Source: Oxytricha trifallax
Taxonomy: Eukaryota > Ciliophora > Spirotrichea > Sporadotrichida > Oxytrichidae
DNA length: 64,000 bases
NCBI GenBank assembly: GCA_000711775.1
Contig: ARYC01001385.1
Span: 25,286 to 89,285 of the forward strand
Direction: 5' to 3'
Shown here: positions 1 to 10,439 of the stretch, one piece after another
How positions within the stretch are numbered: the stretch's first letter is position 1
Layout: every line of letters starts with the position of its first letter
The notes under the pieces: model-generated
The model's database searches: none
Told to the model about the DNA's origin: nothing
The model's input: only the letters and a program-made list of their open reading frames with translations
Position numbers and translations under genes: made by a program

Positions 1-47
1 TTAAATCTTATTATTAAATAATATATTATATTAAAAAAATGTTGGGA

Positions 48-449
48 GGAAGTTTCCTGTCAAGTAAATTTAAGTAAAATAATTAATGTTAATTATATAT
101 AAATTTTTTGAATTAACAATTTTCTACTTCATTAAATATCTGTAGGATAAGTTTAACAATTAATAATAGTTAAAAAAGATAAAATGCAATTATATCTAAT
201 GACAGAATTTTAGAATATTACGAATTTATATTTTAGTTTTTTCTAAAATTTTTGAAAATAAATAGATAACAATAAGATATAAATATAAAATATTGTCAGA
301 TATGAAGTAGATCTTGTAAAACTTTTTGAGTAGTAGAATAAATTAATTGAATGATAAGTTTATGAAAATCATAAAAACGTGTTTAAATTTGTAAGTAATT
401 AAAATTGCATAAAGAAAAAACATATTAGTTTTCTTGACAGGAAACTTCC
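48..449. repeat. Inverted GGAAGTTTCC termini inside copy A
   Basis: GGAAGTTTCC followed by TGTCAAG is at 48-57, and its reverse complement GGAAACTTCC preceded by CTTGACA is at 440-449. The pair bounds about 400 bp and looks like the ends of a small inverted-repeat element. The equivalent place in copy B has the motif at 13560-13569 and 13579-13588, with GGAAACTTCC at 14604-14613. Confidence 0.6.
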
Positions 450-732
450 CGAACTATTTTTTTATACCTCCCCGAAAATATTAAATTAAATCATATAACT
501 TATTATAATAAAATAAGATTTTTATTGAACTTTAATTTTATTTATTTAAGCACAATCTCACAATTCCATTTAGATTTATATTATAAAATAAAGTATTAAT
601 ATTATTATTTAAAATATCTAATTAATTTTAAATGTCTTAATAAATTTACTATATTTTATATATATATAATCGCAAGTCTTATAAAATAATAAACCATCAT
701 TTTTCTTTTAAATATATATATATATATATTTT

Positions 733-818
733 CACCTACTTATCGTGATACTCCAACATCAACAAAGATATAGCTTTTTGTTTATCAACAACCTAATCAA
801 GAACAAAATAAATTAAAT
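733..818 (-). pseudogene. Conserved coding fragment of family A/B
   Basis: On the minus strand this reads as a peptide containing YFVLD-VVDK and AISLL, and 14861-14950 gives nearly the same peptide. Differences between copies are often conservative (K/Q, R/Q, Y/H), which suggests a once-translated segment. Function not recognised. Neither copy has a convincing start or a full gene around it. Confidence 0.45.
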
Positions 819-1433
819 TATTATAAGTTCTTTATTTATTTTATTTAAAATTTTATCATACTTTAGAACTCATTGCTGGCCATTTGTTCCGCAAAGAAAG
901 AAAATAGTATCAGCCCTTTTTAATATAAATCAAGTTTATATCATTATCTCATTATACCTTTTGATTTTTTATTGCTATAATTATTAAATAATAATTTTAT
1001 TCTGATAACTTACTCATTAAATAGGAAATGATTAACTTAAATATATCAAATTCATTGAAAAAAATTATTAGTAGAATTATTAAAATACTATACTATAATG
1101 TGAAAATGGAATTTAATTGAATTGGAAATATTTAATAGTAAAATCAAAAATTAATTTAATAAAAATAAAACAAGGCTTAAAATTCATTTTACTTAACGAA
1201 TTAACACAAATAAGGGTAATTTAAACTGTATATTTTAATATTTATTAACTTATCAATATTATTTAGAAATTAAAATTTGGCAAAAATGTTTATTATTTAA
1301 ACATGTAAACAATTATGTTAATTTGTATTAAATGTTTAAAATTGAAAAACTCAATATATAAGCAACAAAAAAATTGGTGAACTTGTTGTTTAGATGATTA
1401 TTATTTCAAATCTGCTATCTATTTAGCCAACCG

Positions 1434-1830
1434 TCAGTGCATTCCATATCTGCATAACACGTTAGTAATTTCATTGTTAATCCTAACAAAATATGTATAT
1501 TTAAATGAGGAAACTCTTATTGTGATGCAAAATATGAGATTTGATTTACGTCCCCAATGTTTAAAAGTAGGGTCCTCAATAATTTCACCGATATATGTAG
1601 TATCATGTTCTACTACTAAATACTGAATTACTGAGAGTGTTTGATTGATTGCAAGGATGAGTATGTCTTTTGAACTGATTTCAAAATTGCCATCATTGAC
1701 CATGTGATTATTTTTTGAAAGATTTATAAGGATTAGACATCAAAATCTATAACAACGAAAGTATTGATTATTGTCGAACTTGTTTTGTTGAAGAAGATAC
1801 ATTTTGTTGCAGCATTTCTAAGCTTACTTT
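1434..1830 (-). pseudogene. Family A/B protein fragment, copy A
   Basis: The minus-strand frame ending at TGA 1434 reads about 90 codons from an ATG at 1701-1703; an upstream part to about 1830 is in another frame after a one-base difference from copy B. Copy B (15540-15910) encodes the same segments in order: NKM near the start, then NDxNFEI, NLIFCITIRxSSF, and a C-terminus of the form FxRINxEIxNVxCRYxM followed by TGA. Conservation at the protein level and a shared TGA stop argue for a real ancestral gene. Both copies have frameshifts relative to each other, so at least one is decayed. No family recognised. Confidence 0.55.
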
Positions 1831-3240
1831 CTAAGCAACTCTATGGTAAATTTTCAAATATAAATTATTTATTTTGCTGGGAATTAAATTAATTTTACAT
1901 TGGACTAGCTTGAAGATAAAGTTTTTTAGTTCTTGTTAAAAGTTTATGACAGTGATAAAACAGCATTCCAAAATGTAGTATAGCATGATTATAATGGTAT
2001 AGATGACTAACTAAGGCCATATATATTCAAGGAACTTCTTTTTATAAGAAAAGTATATTATTAACTCTAATTACATTAATTTTTAGTTTGAATTCTAGTA
2101 AAAATTGTTCCTACAGATTCTCTTAAGAAATAATCTTTCAAATGTAAATTAATGAGAACTATAATTATAATAAAATAATCAGAACTAAAATCAAAACTAT
2201 TGAAGTTTTTTTTTTTATGTATAAAATTTTTGAATTAAAATTTGAATTAGAATTTTTTTAGTAGCCATTTTTGATATTACTCTTAGATATTAAATGATAT
2301 TAATTTTACTTTGATTTATGTTTAATTTTATTAAAATATTAATTAAAACAATTTTTTACTTTTAATGTATATATTTTGATAGAATTAATTATTTTATTAA
2401 AAAAATTCAATAAAAAATTATTTATGAGTTCGGATTATAAATAAAAATAAACTAAAGTATTTGAATTCGCTCTTAAAAATATATATTTCGAATTTTTTAT
2501 AATTATAATGTTAAGCTATATTTACTAACATTATAAAAGCAGACTATCATTTATAATTATATTTTATTTTGACGTAATTATTTAATAGTTTTTTCCAGTT
2601 TAATTCAATTAATATATTGTATTTATCGAGGAAAACTCTTGTCAACGGTTCTTGGGTTTTACATATTAATAAATTACAACTTTAGTATCATTTGCTTTTT
2701 ATTATATTTATGTTTAAATGAAAAAATTAGAATAACAGGTATGTGATTTTTATGAAAGAAATAATTGTTTTTAGATAAAAAGCTAAGACAACAAAAAATC
2801 AATATTTATATAATGAATTAATTTTTTATATTTTGATGAATAATTAATCTTTTAAATTTATAAAAAATTTGCAATTAAATTATGATTTCACTCTTTTATT
2901 TGAATTTTTAAGCTATAGTAAATGACATCAAAGCACTTATAAATTAGTTAAGCAAAAAGTAAGTATAAGCATGTAAAAATTAAAAAAATTATTAATATAA
3001 TTAATTTGCCCTCTTAATAACAATATATTGGAAATTTAAAAACTTTCTAAATATTATATCTCTATAAATAATATTTATTATAATTTATTTACTTAATTTA
3101 ATTAGATATTTAAATATTTTTACAACTATAATTTTTAATAGGTCTATAGCCATTTACTTCTTCAACTAAATTTAATTATAATTTATCCTTTAATATTCTT
3201 AATAATATTTTATGTTAGAATAAGCAAGGAAATATATTAT

Positions 3241-4318
3241 TTGAATTTCAAATAAAAATTTACTATTTTTTATTTTTGACAAAATTTCTAAAATAAATTA
3301 CTATAAAATTTGGAGGAGATACTTTTTGTACTGTATAAAATTCTTTAATTTTAAATATATTTTAAAATATTTAATTTACCAATCATGAATAAATACTACA
3401 TTATGCCTGATTAGAAAATAACTATTGATTTTTTTTATTTTTATTGATTAAAACAACATTATAAATTTTATTCCTTAAAAATTATATCTAATAGAAAGTT
3501 ACAATATGTATATATATATTAGAAAATTTAAGCAGGCATTTAAATAGTTTCTCTATTAAAAAAAAATTAATCTGGGATATGAATTCTTTAAAAATTATTT
3601 CATATAATAATTTTTAGTTCTTAAATTTATCTATTAATTCAATTTTATACAACTAGATATATCAATTAATTTGTTTTTAGATTGAATTCTTAATTTTAGA
3701 ATCAAAATTAAGTTATTTATACAATATTTTTATATCCAAAAATAGCAGTAAATTATAATCTATTAAATATTTATACTAATTAATTTTAAATTAAGTATAT
3801 ATTTTAATGGTATTTATTAATCTTTTTGTCGAATATATAATAATAAATTGAAAATATATTTATTAATTTTTAATGAATAATTGTAAGATATAAAGAGAGG
3901 TGAAGGGCTCTATGATAAAATAGTCCAGCTAATTTGATACTTAATACATAAAATAAATCTAAGAAATATATATTTTGTGACTATTTATTATTTATTAAAT
4001 TCTAATTTTTACCAAGAAAATATACATTTATTTTGCTTTAAAACTTAATTATTTTTATTTAAATAACGAAAATATTTTTAACTATAAATTGAATTATAAA
4101 ACGATAATTAAAATAATGTTATAAGATAACCAAATTTAATTTTATCAATTATTACTTAAATGAGATTGATATATGTAGGAATTTTTCTCGTAAATTTATA
4201 CCAAATCATTCAAGGTAAGTCTTATTCTCCCTAATCTGTTAATATCTTTAGAAATTATTGAATTTTTATAATTTTTATAAATAGGTTAAATTATGGACAA
4301 TGAATAAAAAATTAAATA
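3241..4318. other. AT-rich stretch, no gene recognised
   Basis: Very AT-rich. Near 3895-3945 a short segment weakly resembles the arm of the inverted-repeat element at 59431-59855 (AGCTAATTTG context). Nothing else supportable. Confidence 0.4.
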
Positions 4319-4594
4319 ATGGATGTTATAAAATCCAAAATGACTCAAAATTTAAAATTTAATCCTGCAATTTTAGCGAGAATTTACTATTGGGAATATT
4401 CCTTCAATCATACCAAGAGGCGACATTATTTGATTTTGAGCTAACTGCGAAAGGTAGGAAATAATTTTTTTTCTCGCTTATAAGAAGACCTAAAATCATT
4501 ATAGCAGTAACAGCTGCTTTCTCATTATAATGCGATTTCTAAAGAATATAATTTTAATAGAGGTTAAAGACATTTTTTATAAAAAAAAAATTGA
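4319..4594 (+). CDS. Uncharacterised 91-aa protein (ciliate code)
   Basis: With TAA and TAG as Gln, ATG 4319 runs to TGA 4592. An in-frame TGA at 4301-4303 lies just upstream, so this ATG is the natural start. The product is basic and rich in Tyr, His, Arg and Gln, with motifs IYYWEYSFNHTKRRHY (about residues 22-37) and a run of four Gln near residue 66. Base composition is noticeably less AT-extreme than the flanks. No domain recognised. It could be a germline-limited gene or a single MDS of a longer gene. Chance openness cannot be excluded, because one-stop frames of this length are common in AT-rich DNA. Confidence 0.45.
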
Positions 4595-5744
4595 AGTTAA
4601 TTAATATTTAATTTATTAATTTTATATTTAATTTATTTTCCTTATCGAATGTATTCCTAAAAAATTATATTACTAAATCTTAGAAAAATTTAATTGTTAT
4701 TTTATTAGTAATAATTCAATTCAAATTAAATTCATTAAAAAATAGTGAGAAATATAATTAAAATTTTTGATTTAATTTTTATAAAATTAAATTAATAAAA
4801 GAGACCTAATAATTTATTAAGATATATTAGATAATGCAAAAAGTTAACCAAAAAGAATCTATTTTAATCAATACAATATCTTAATAGGGTCATTATATAT
4901 TAGAAATCCTTAATTAAATATAATGTAATATATTTTAGCTTCATCTAACTTACCTAAGTTATAGAAAAGGAACGGATAATCAAAGTATTAGAACAAAAAA
5001 TAATGTAATTAAATTTGGTTGAGCAGATTTGAATTTAATTTTTCACTTTATTTTAAAACTTAATATATGTTACAAATATATTATTTATTTGGACTGGCCT
5101 CAATCATGATATTTGGATGCTTAAATAATAACTTTTTGATTCTTTTTCATATCAATTCAATTGCTTAAAGTCATTTAAAATAAATATTCTCAATTAGGGA
5201 ATAAGATAATATTTTAATAGTTTCGTAAATAAGCTATTAAAACTTAGGAATTTAAAGATTTTTAATGTGCTTAATGATAGTAGATTATGATAATTCCATC
5301 ATAATAATCTTGTTAATTGTTACCTAAAGTATTTTTTATTTATATATTTGTAAACTTCATGACTTTAATTTATTAATTAAGTCAAATTATATTTTAAAAA
5401 AAAACCATTAAATTATTATATCTTTTCAGATTAATTTAATATTTTTTAAATTACTTTATGCAAATAAAATTATTGATAAAATATAATTAATGATAAGTCA
5501 TTCCTTCTGATAGCATGATTAAAGTCAGATTTTATAATAATATATTTTTAATATTTAAAATTAATTAAATAATATATTGAAAAAGTATGTAAATGTAAAA
5601 AAAAATTCTATCTATTAGGGGAGCACATCCTTAATAACTGTATTAATTGATTGTTTTTCTAAATAAAAGATTATATTTATAATTATTTAAAAATTATAAA
5701 ATAATATTTACATTTTATAAATCATATTATTATTACTGTTACAT
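4595..5744. other. AT-rich stretch, no gene recognised
   Basis: No repeat or convincing coding segment seen. Confidence 0.4.
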
Positions 5745-6005
5745 ATTTGATTTAGAACTTTGGTTTCAAATTATATCTTTAGTATTGCCAAAACAGTGGC
5801 AGATAAGTTTTTTTCTGATCTCTTTTATTTATAAAAAAATTGGTTTTAGGTCTTTAGATGTAGTAGTTATTGTGTCAGTTTTAGTTGTATTTGTTGTTGT
5901 ATTTGCTTTTGTTATTAAAGGTGAAGGAATATCAATTATTGTTGTTGTTGAATGAGTAGAAATAATGATGTCTAAGATTCATATTTTTGTGTTAACATAC
6001 TCTAT
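5745..6005. repeat. Dispersed repeat R, copy 1
   Basis: Matches 60225-60465 in the same orientation: a shared block GCCAAAA-AGTGGCAG, a GTTGTTGTT-rich centre, and a shared block TGATGTCTAA-ATTCATATTTTT. On the minus strand both copies read as Asn/Gln-rich peptides, with MN(L/F)RH near the N-terminal side and ATxLAI near the other end. The reading frame is broken in this copy. Confidence 0.65.
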
Positions 6006-6823
6006 ATTTAGAGTATTATAAATCAAATTATGATTAAAAATTAATACTCAATACTAATATTGTAATAATAAAGCAAACATTTGTTTGTAAATTCTAACAA
6101 AAATACTTATCTTTATATTTTTTTCTATAACTTATTTTAATAAGTTATTCTATATGCCTTATTAGCAAAAACTGGAGTGCAATCATTAAAATTTTCAACA
6201 GTATGTTAATACTTCAGAGTATAACCCCATAAATCAATTAAGAAAATATATTTAAAATTAAATCGATTTTACTTCAATTTATTTAATGTAAGCCAAAAGG
6301 AGTGGTTTTTTATTTAGATTCTATTTTCCCTCAATGCTTTAGAATGAATTTAAATATTGGGCCTAACAATCTTATTGATTAAATTAATATATTGTTGCAA
6401 CTGTTAATTTATTAAATAAATATATTATTTTATAGAATTTTTATCGCATAAGTTTTATTAATAAGGAATTCCTATTTTTACGATTCCTAATCCGAATCTT
6501 TTTTAAAATTCCAAAAATGCATTTACTTCTTGCTGTATAATCAATAAAATATTCTAGAAATAAATTGAATGATAATTTCTTTAATACTTTGTGTTTTTTA
6601 TTCACTCGAAACAAATACATTTTGGTGCGAGTAGCAATTGTATATAAAACCCTATGAGTAATATTTTTTTATAGAAAATGAGGTATTAGTAAAGTCAATG
6701 GATATATATGAAAATAATTTTAATATAAGTTCATTCTAAAAAGTTAATTCATATGTAAATTATAGTCAAAAAATTTATAATCAAATAATATTTGGTATTT
6801 TCTTTTTTATAAATACTTATCTC

Positions 6824-7190
6824 TCAATTTGCCTTAATATTTTAAACTGGGTTCATCCTCAATCCTCTTTATTAAAATAAGAATTATTAGTCTTCATTAT
6901 TTTCTTTTCCTAAGCTTGAATAAATTTAAATCTTTAACGTACTTAGTGAATCTTCTTTATTCCAAGATATTTATTAAATATTTCCTTTAAGGCTCTGAAG
7001 ATTTCCACTGTACTACCGATAAAATTTGCACTTATCACAATGTAATATTTCTAGATATTTCTTATATTTTAAGCATACTTAAATGCAGTATTAGAAAATA
7101 AATAAAGAATATTTATCTATAGTAAAGTTGATAACTCTTACACATTCTATTCCTTTTATTGTAGGATTCAATTCCCACTATAAATAAATG
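6824..7190 (-). CDS. Uncharacterised protein, C-terminal part, with a CxxC motif
   Basis: The minus-strand frame ends at TGA 6824-6826 and is open up to 7378. The convincing part is the C-terminal 120 codons or so: it has a CDKCKFYRQYSG motif, a W-N-K-E-D-S segment, a Gln-rich stretch and a C-terminus ending NPVQNIKAN. Composition is clearly protein-like compared with the surrounding DNA. No ATG is placed with confidence; the upstream part is AT-rich and may be IES or intron, for instance ending at TTTATAG near 7182. The CxxC pattern recalls family Z but I cannot show homology. Candidate MDS. Confidence 0.4.
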
Positions 7191-7862
7191 TTTAAAAAAA
7201 ATTATTTATTAGTAAAAAGTGTATAAAAAGATACATTAAATAATTAGTAGCTAATTTGTATTTTATAAATCACTTTATACTAATAATTCCAATCTTTTAT
7301 TGTAAAATAAATGCAAATATAATTGAAGATAGTAAATCTTTATTAAATTTTTGATAGAATTAATCTAAATATAGTTCTTCAAATAAAATATTTTTTATTA
7401 AACTCTAAATTACTACTATTTTTATTTGTAATTTTTAATTAATGAAATTTATATGTATTGCTTATCTGAAATATAATATATTTAAATTAGAATATTATTT
7501 AAGATTCTTTAATATCTAAATTCAATTATTTTCTTTGTGAAACCACCAAGTTCACTCATAAATATAAATGAAGTTTGTTTTAAAAGTTAAAATAAAATAT
7601 AATTACATTTTTTATAAGGTGTAAATTTTTTAAATCGAAGTCATTGTAAATTTGTTAAATAAAAAAGGGAGATATATAATAATAACACACAAATTAATAA
7701 TAAAATTATAATTCTGAAACATTTTTGTATTTCTCTGTGCTTGTTAGCGCATTCGCGCATTTTCTTAATTTATGACTTTAGTACCGTATTAAACAGATTA
7801 CTGTTAAAAGATCGTAACTTCTGTTAAAAAAATAAAATTTGCACAATTACTTTTAGTTTTAA

Positions 7863-8002
7863 TGGTGTTGTTGCAGATGTCAATCATAATTTCTGAAAGT
7901 TATCTACATTTATGGCTAAAATTAAAAGCATTTGACTAAATTAAATTCTTTTAAAGTGTTAATAACTTTTAGAAATTATGAGTGACATCTGCAACAGCAC
8001 CA
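7863..8002. mobile_element. 140-bp MITE-like element with 40-bp inverted ends
   Basis: The left end (from TGGTGTTGTTGCAGATGTCA) and right end (to TGACATCTGCAACAGCACCA) are about 40-bp inverted repeats with few mismatches around a 60-bp AT-rich centre. No coding capacity. It ends 29 bp before the large inverted duplication at 8032. Confidence 0.75.
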
Positions 8003-8031
8003 ATCAATTATATGTAATTATACAAATTTTT

Positions 8032-8348
8032 ATAAAGTGAAGATAACGATTTGAATATGAATATGAGTAATTAATCAGGATTTATTGTGTAGATTAGGTC
8101 TTTAGCTGCATTTATAGTCTTAATTCCTCTCCATTTGCAGTATTTTAATCATCGCAACTTTCTTAGCTTGTACTGTTCAGAATCATGAAGCCTATTCGCA
8201 TTTGATACTTCGCATTCCTACTGTCAACGAGAACCGCTTTTTAGGTGCTACTGCTGAAGCCGCCGCCATAGCTAGCCTCAAAGCTGTCTTGCTGGAGATC
8301 CTAGACCACTGAGAGACTCCATTATGTTTAGTGGAATTTTAATTATTT
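8032..8348 (-). CDS. Coding-like segment in left arm (mirror copy)
   Basis: Mirror image of the right-arm segment and encodes essentially the same protein, reading away from the spacer on the minus strand. It has TAG at 8301-8303 where the right arm has CAG. The plus strand of this arm also has an open frame ending in LLEILDH-TGA; I prefer the minus frame because of the silent CAG/TAG difference. Confidence 0.5.
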
Positions 8349-8528
8349 TCAGAGATTTAATAAATTAAATTAGGGCAAGTTTGAATTAATACATTTAAGC
8401 CTAAAATTAATTAAAACATCTCTAATAAAAATTCTTTATAGATTAAACCTATTAGTATGATTTAAATATCTCAAACATTAAAACTTAAAAAGTTTTAATT
8501 GCCCTAATTTAATTTACTAAATCTCTGA

Positions 8529-8845
8529 AAATAATTAAATTTCCACTAAACATAATGGAGTCTCTCAGTGGTCCAGGATCTCCAGCAAGACAGCTTTGAG
8601 GCTAGCTATGGCGGCGGCTTCAGCAGTAGCACCTAAAAAGCGGTTCTCGTTGACAGTAGGAATGCGAAGTATCAAATGCGAATAGGCTTCATGATTCTGA
8701 ACAGTACAAGCTAAGAAAGTTGCGATGATTAAAATACTGCAAATGGAGAGGAATTAAGACTATAAATGCAGCTAAAGACCTAATCTACACAATAAATCCT
8801 GATTAATTACTCATATTCATATTCAAATCGTTATCTTCACTTTAT
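8529..8845 (+). CDS. Coding-like segment in right arm of inverted duplication
   Basis: The frame after TGA 8526-8528 is open through the arm, reading outward from the centre, with TAA/TAG as Gln. It contains VVQDLQQDSFEASYGGGF, then QKAVLVDSRNAKYQMRIGF, then a Ser/Gln/Glu-rich tail. At 8574-8576 the codon is CAG; the mirror codon in the left arm is TAG (8301-8303). That difference is silent only under the ciliate code, which supports both the code and this frame. No start codon or domain recognised. It may be one MDS of a longer gene. Confidence 0.55.
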
Positions 8846-10117
8846 TGTTATTATTTTTAACAGAAGTTTTGATGTTTTATATATCTAACCTTTTATTTAA
8901 TAAATTTAAAATGACTTTAATTTCAAAATTTATACCTTATTTAAAGTAATTATTATAAAAGTTATAAATAGTTTTGTAAAAATATTATTTTTACTTTTAT
9001 ATTAATTATATAATTTATATTGTATAAGTGAAGTTAATAATTTTTTTATTTCTTTTTATTCTTATATATGATTAATTGAATATTTATAAATATTTTTTAC
9101 TCTTTGAATGCATGAAATTGTTTTGAAGTTATTAATTAATGTAAAACAAATAAGTTTTAATTTATAGGATATTTTTATGACAAAAGAACAAAAGTCTTTT
9201 CAAAATATAACTTATGAATTAAAATTTTTTGAAGTTAGAGTTCCGATTTCTCTATCAAAAAAATTAAAATACATGTTTTAAATCATAAAAATTAATAATA
9301 CAATTTATTTTGAATAAAATTAGTAATTAAAGAGATATTTATTTTTTTTATTTATATTTTCAATTAATTTATTGTTTTAATAATTAAATATATAAATTTT
9401 AAATAATATTTAAATAAATTATTAATAGTAAATGTTAATAAATGTGAGTTAGATTAATAATTATAAAGTATTTAAATTTAAATATTAATGGAAAGTAACC
9501 AACAACAAGATATTGTTCAAAATGTTTTATTAAATAAATTTAATTTATTATATTACTCATTAATGAATTTGAGATTGTCAAAATCGAAAATATTAAGTGT
9601 TTAGCATTTTTATAAACAAATAATACCTCATTAATTTATATTATTAAAATAAGTTAAAAATTAAAATAAGTCTGATAAAATGTTTTACAATTCTTACATT
9701 AATAATAAATTGTAAATTTGTGCACTTTGTAAATTTTTTTTTTATTTTAAAATGTTATTTATATAACTAAATATTTTATATTACTTATTTTCGACAATTT
9801 AATTGCATATAAACTTTTTCATATATTATAAAAGCTCTGTTATTTTTTTATAAGAAGTTTCAACATTTTCTGTTTAAAAGGTAACTAACTGAAACTGATT
9901 TGAGTTTAAATGATACATTTAATTTTGATAAAACAATTTCTTTTCTTTTTTTTATTTCATGAAGATATTATAATCCATTCTACTTCAAAATATACTATTG
10001 TTTTAATGTTATTAGCATATATATTTTTACCAATTAATTTTTGTAGACTAATTTTAAAATAATTATTATTTTTATTTAAATTTATGTGCAATAGTGACAC
10101 TCAAAAATCAAAATAAC
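8846..10117. other. AT-rich stretch, no gene recognised
   Basis: Nothing beyond low-complexity AT-rich DNA seen. Confidence 0.4.
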
Positions 10118-10321
10118 ATGCCTCCTCAACCAAGTTGTACATGCGGCTGGATTGTAATTAAATTTTTTCTTTATCATCTTAATAATAAAATTGCCATTAA
10201 TTAAAAATTTATAAAAAATATATGTTTTTCTGCTTTTTAAACTGCTCTTCGCACAGAGCATATTCAATAATAATTATTATATTTATTATATAGCTTGAAT
10301 TAAATTAATTAAATTTATTGA
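10118..10321 (+). CDS. Possible small protein, 67 aa
   Basis: ATG 10118 to TGA 10319 with Gln-coded TAA/TAG. It begins MPPQPSCTCGW, which gives it a local Cys/Pro/Trp composition unlike chance AT-rich frames; the C-terminal half is low-complexity Leu/Gln/Asn. A minus-strand frame overlaps. No homology recognised. Weak call. Confidence 0.25.
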
Positions 10322-10439
10322 TTTTAGAAATATATTGAATTATATTAAAAAAATATATAAATATCTCGTTTAAATAATTTATATACCTTATATCTTTGAA
10401 TTGATTGAATTTTATATATAAAATATTTTGCAATAAATT

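Larger units (their letters stand above)
1..3240. repeat. Family A/B repeat, copy A (left end outside window)
   Basis: This stretch aligns in the same orientation with 13495-17240. Matching landmarks run in the same order through both: the GGAAGTTTCC block (48-57 and 13560-13569), a block near 290-340 (near 14405-14460), a coding-like block near 733-818 (14861-14950), the ORF block 1434-1830 (15540-15910) and a block near 2620-2700 (16600-16690). Divergence with indels is substantial, so the duplication is old. Copy B carries about 580 extra bases (13769-14345). The left boundary lies outside the window; the right boundary is where I stop seeing similarity. It could be a transposon family or an old segmental duplication. 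Confidence 0.8.
8032..8845. repeat. 814-bp inverted duplication with 347-bp arms
   Basis: Arms 8032-8378 and 8499-8845 are reverse complements with very few mismatches, separated by a 120-bp AT-rich spacer. The arm positions sum consistently (8032+8845 = 8378+8499), so there are no net indels. Symmetry stops abruptly at both outer edges. The arms are much richer in GC than the surroundings and coding-like. It could be an inverted MDS duplication, a foldback element or an assembly chimera. Confidence 0.95.

Noticed and set aside
8170..8312. Plus-strand frame in the left arm of the 8-kb palindrome ending in LLEILDH then TGA
   Set aside because: Plausible in composition, but the only coding-relevant difference between arms (CAG/TAG) is silent in the opposite frame, which I preferred. 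Kept as an alternative.
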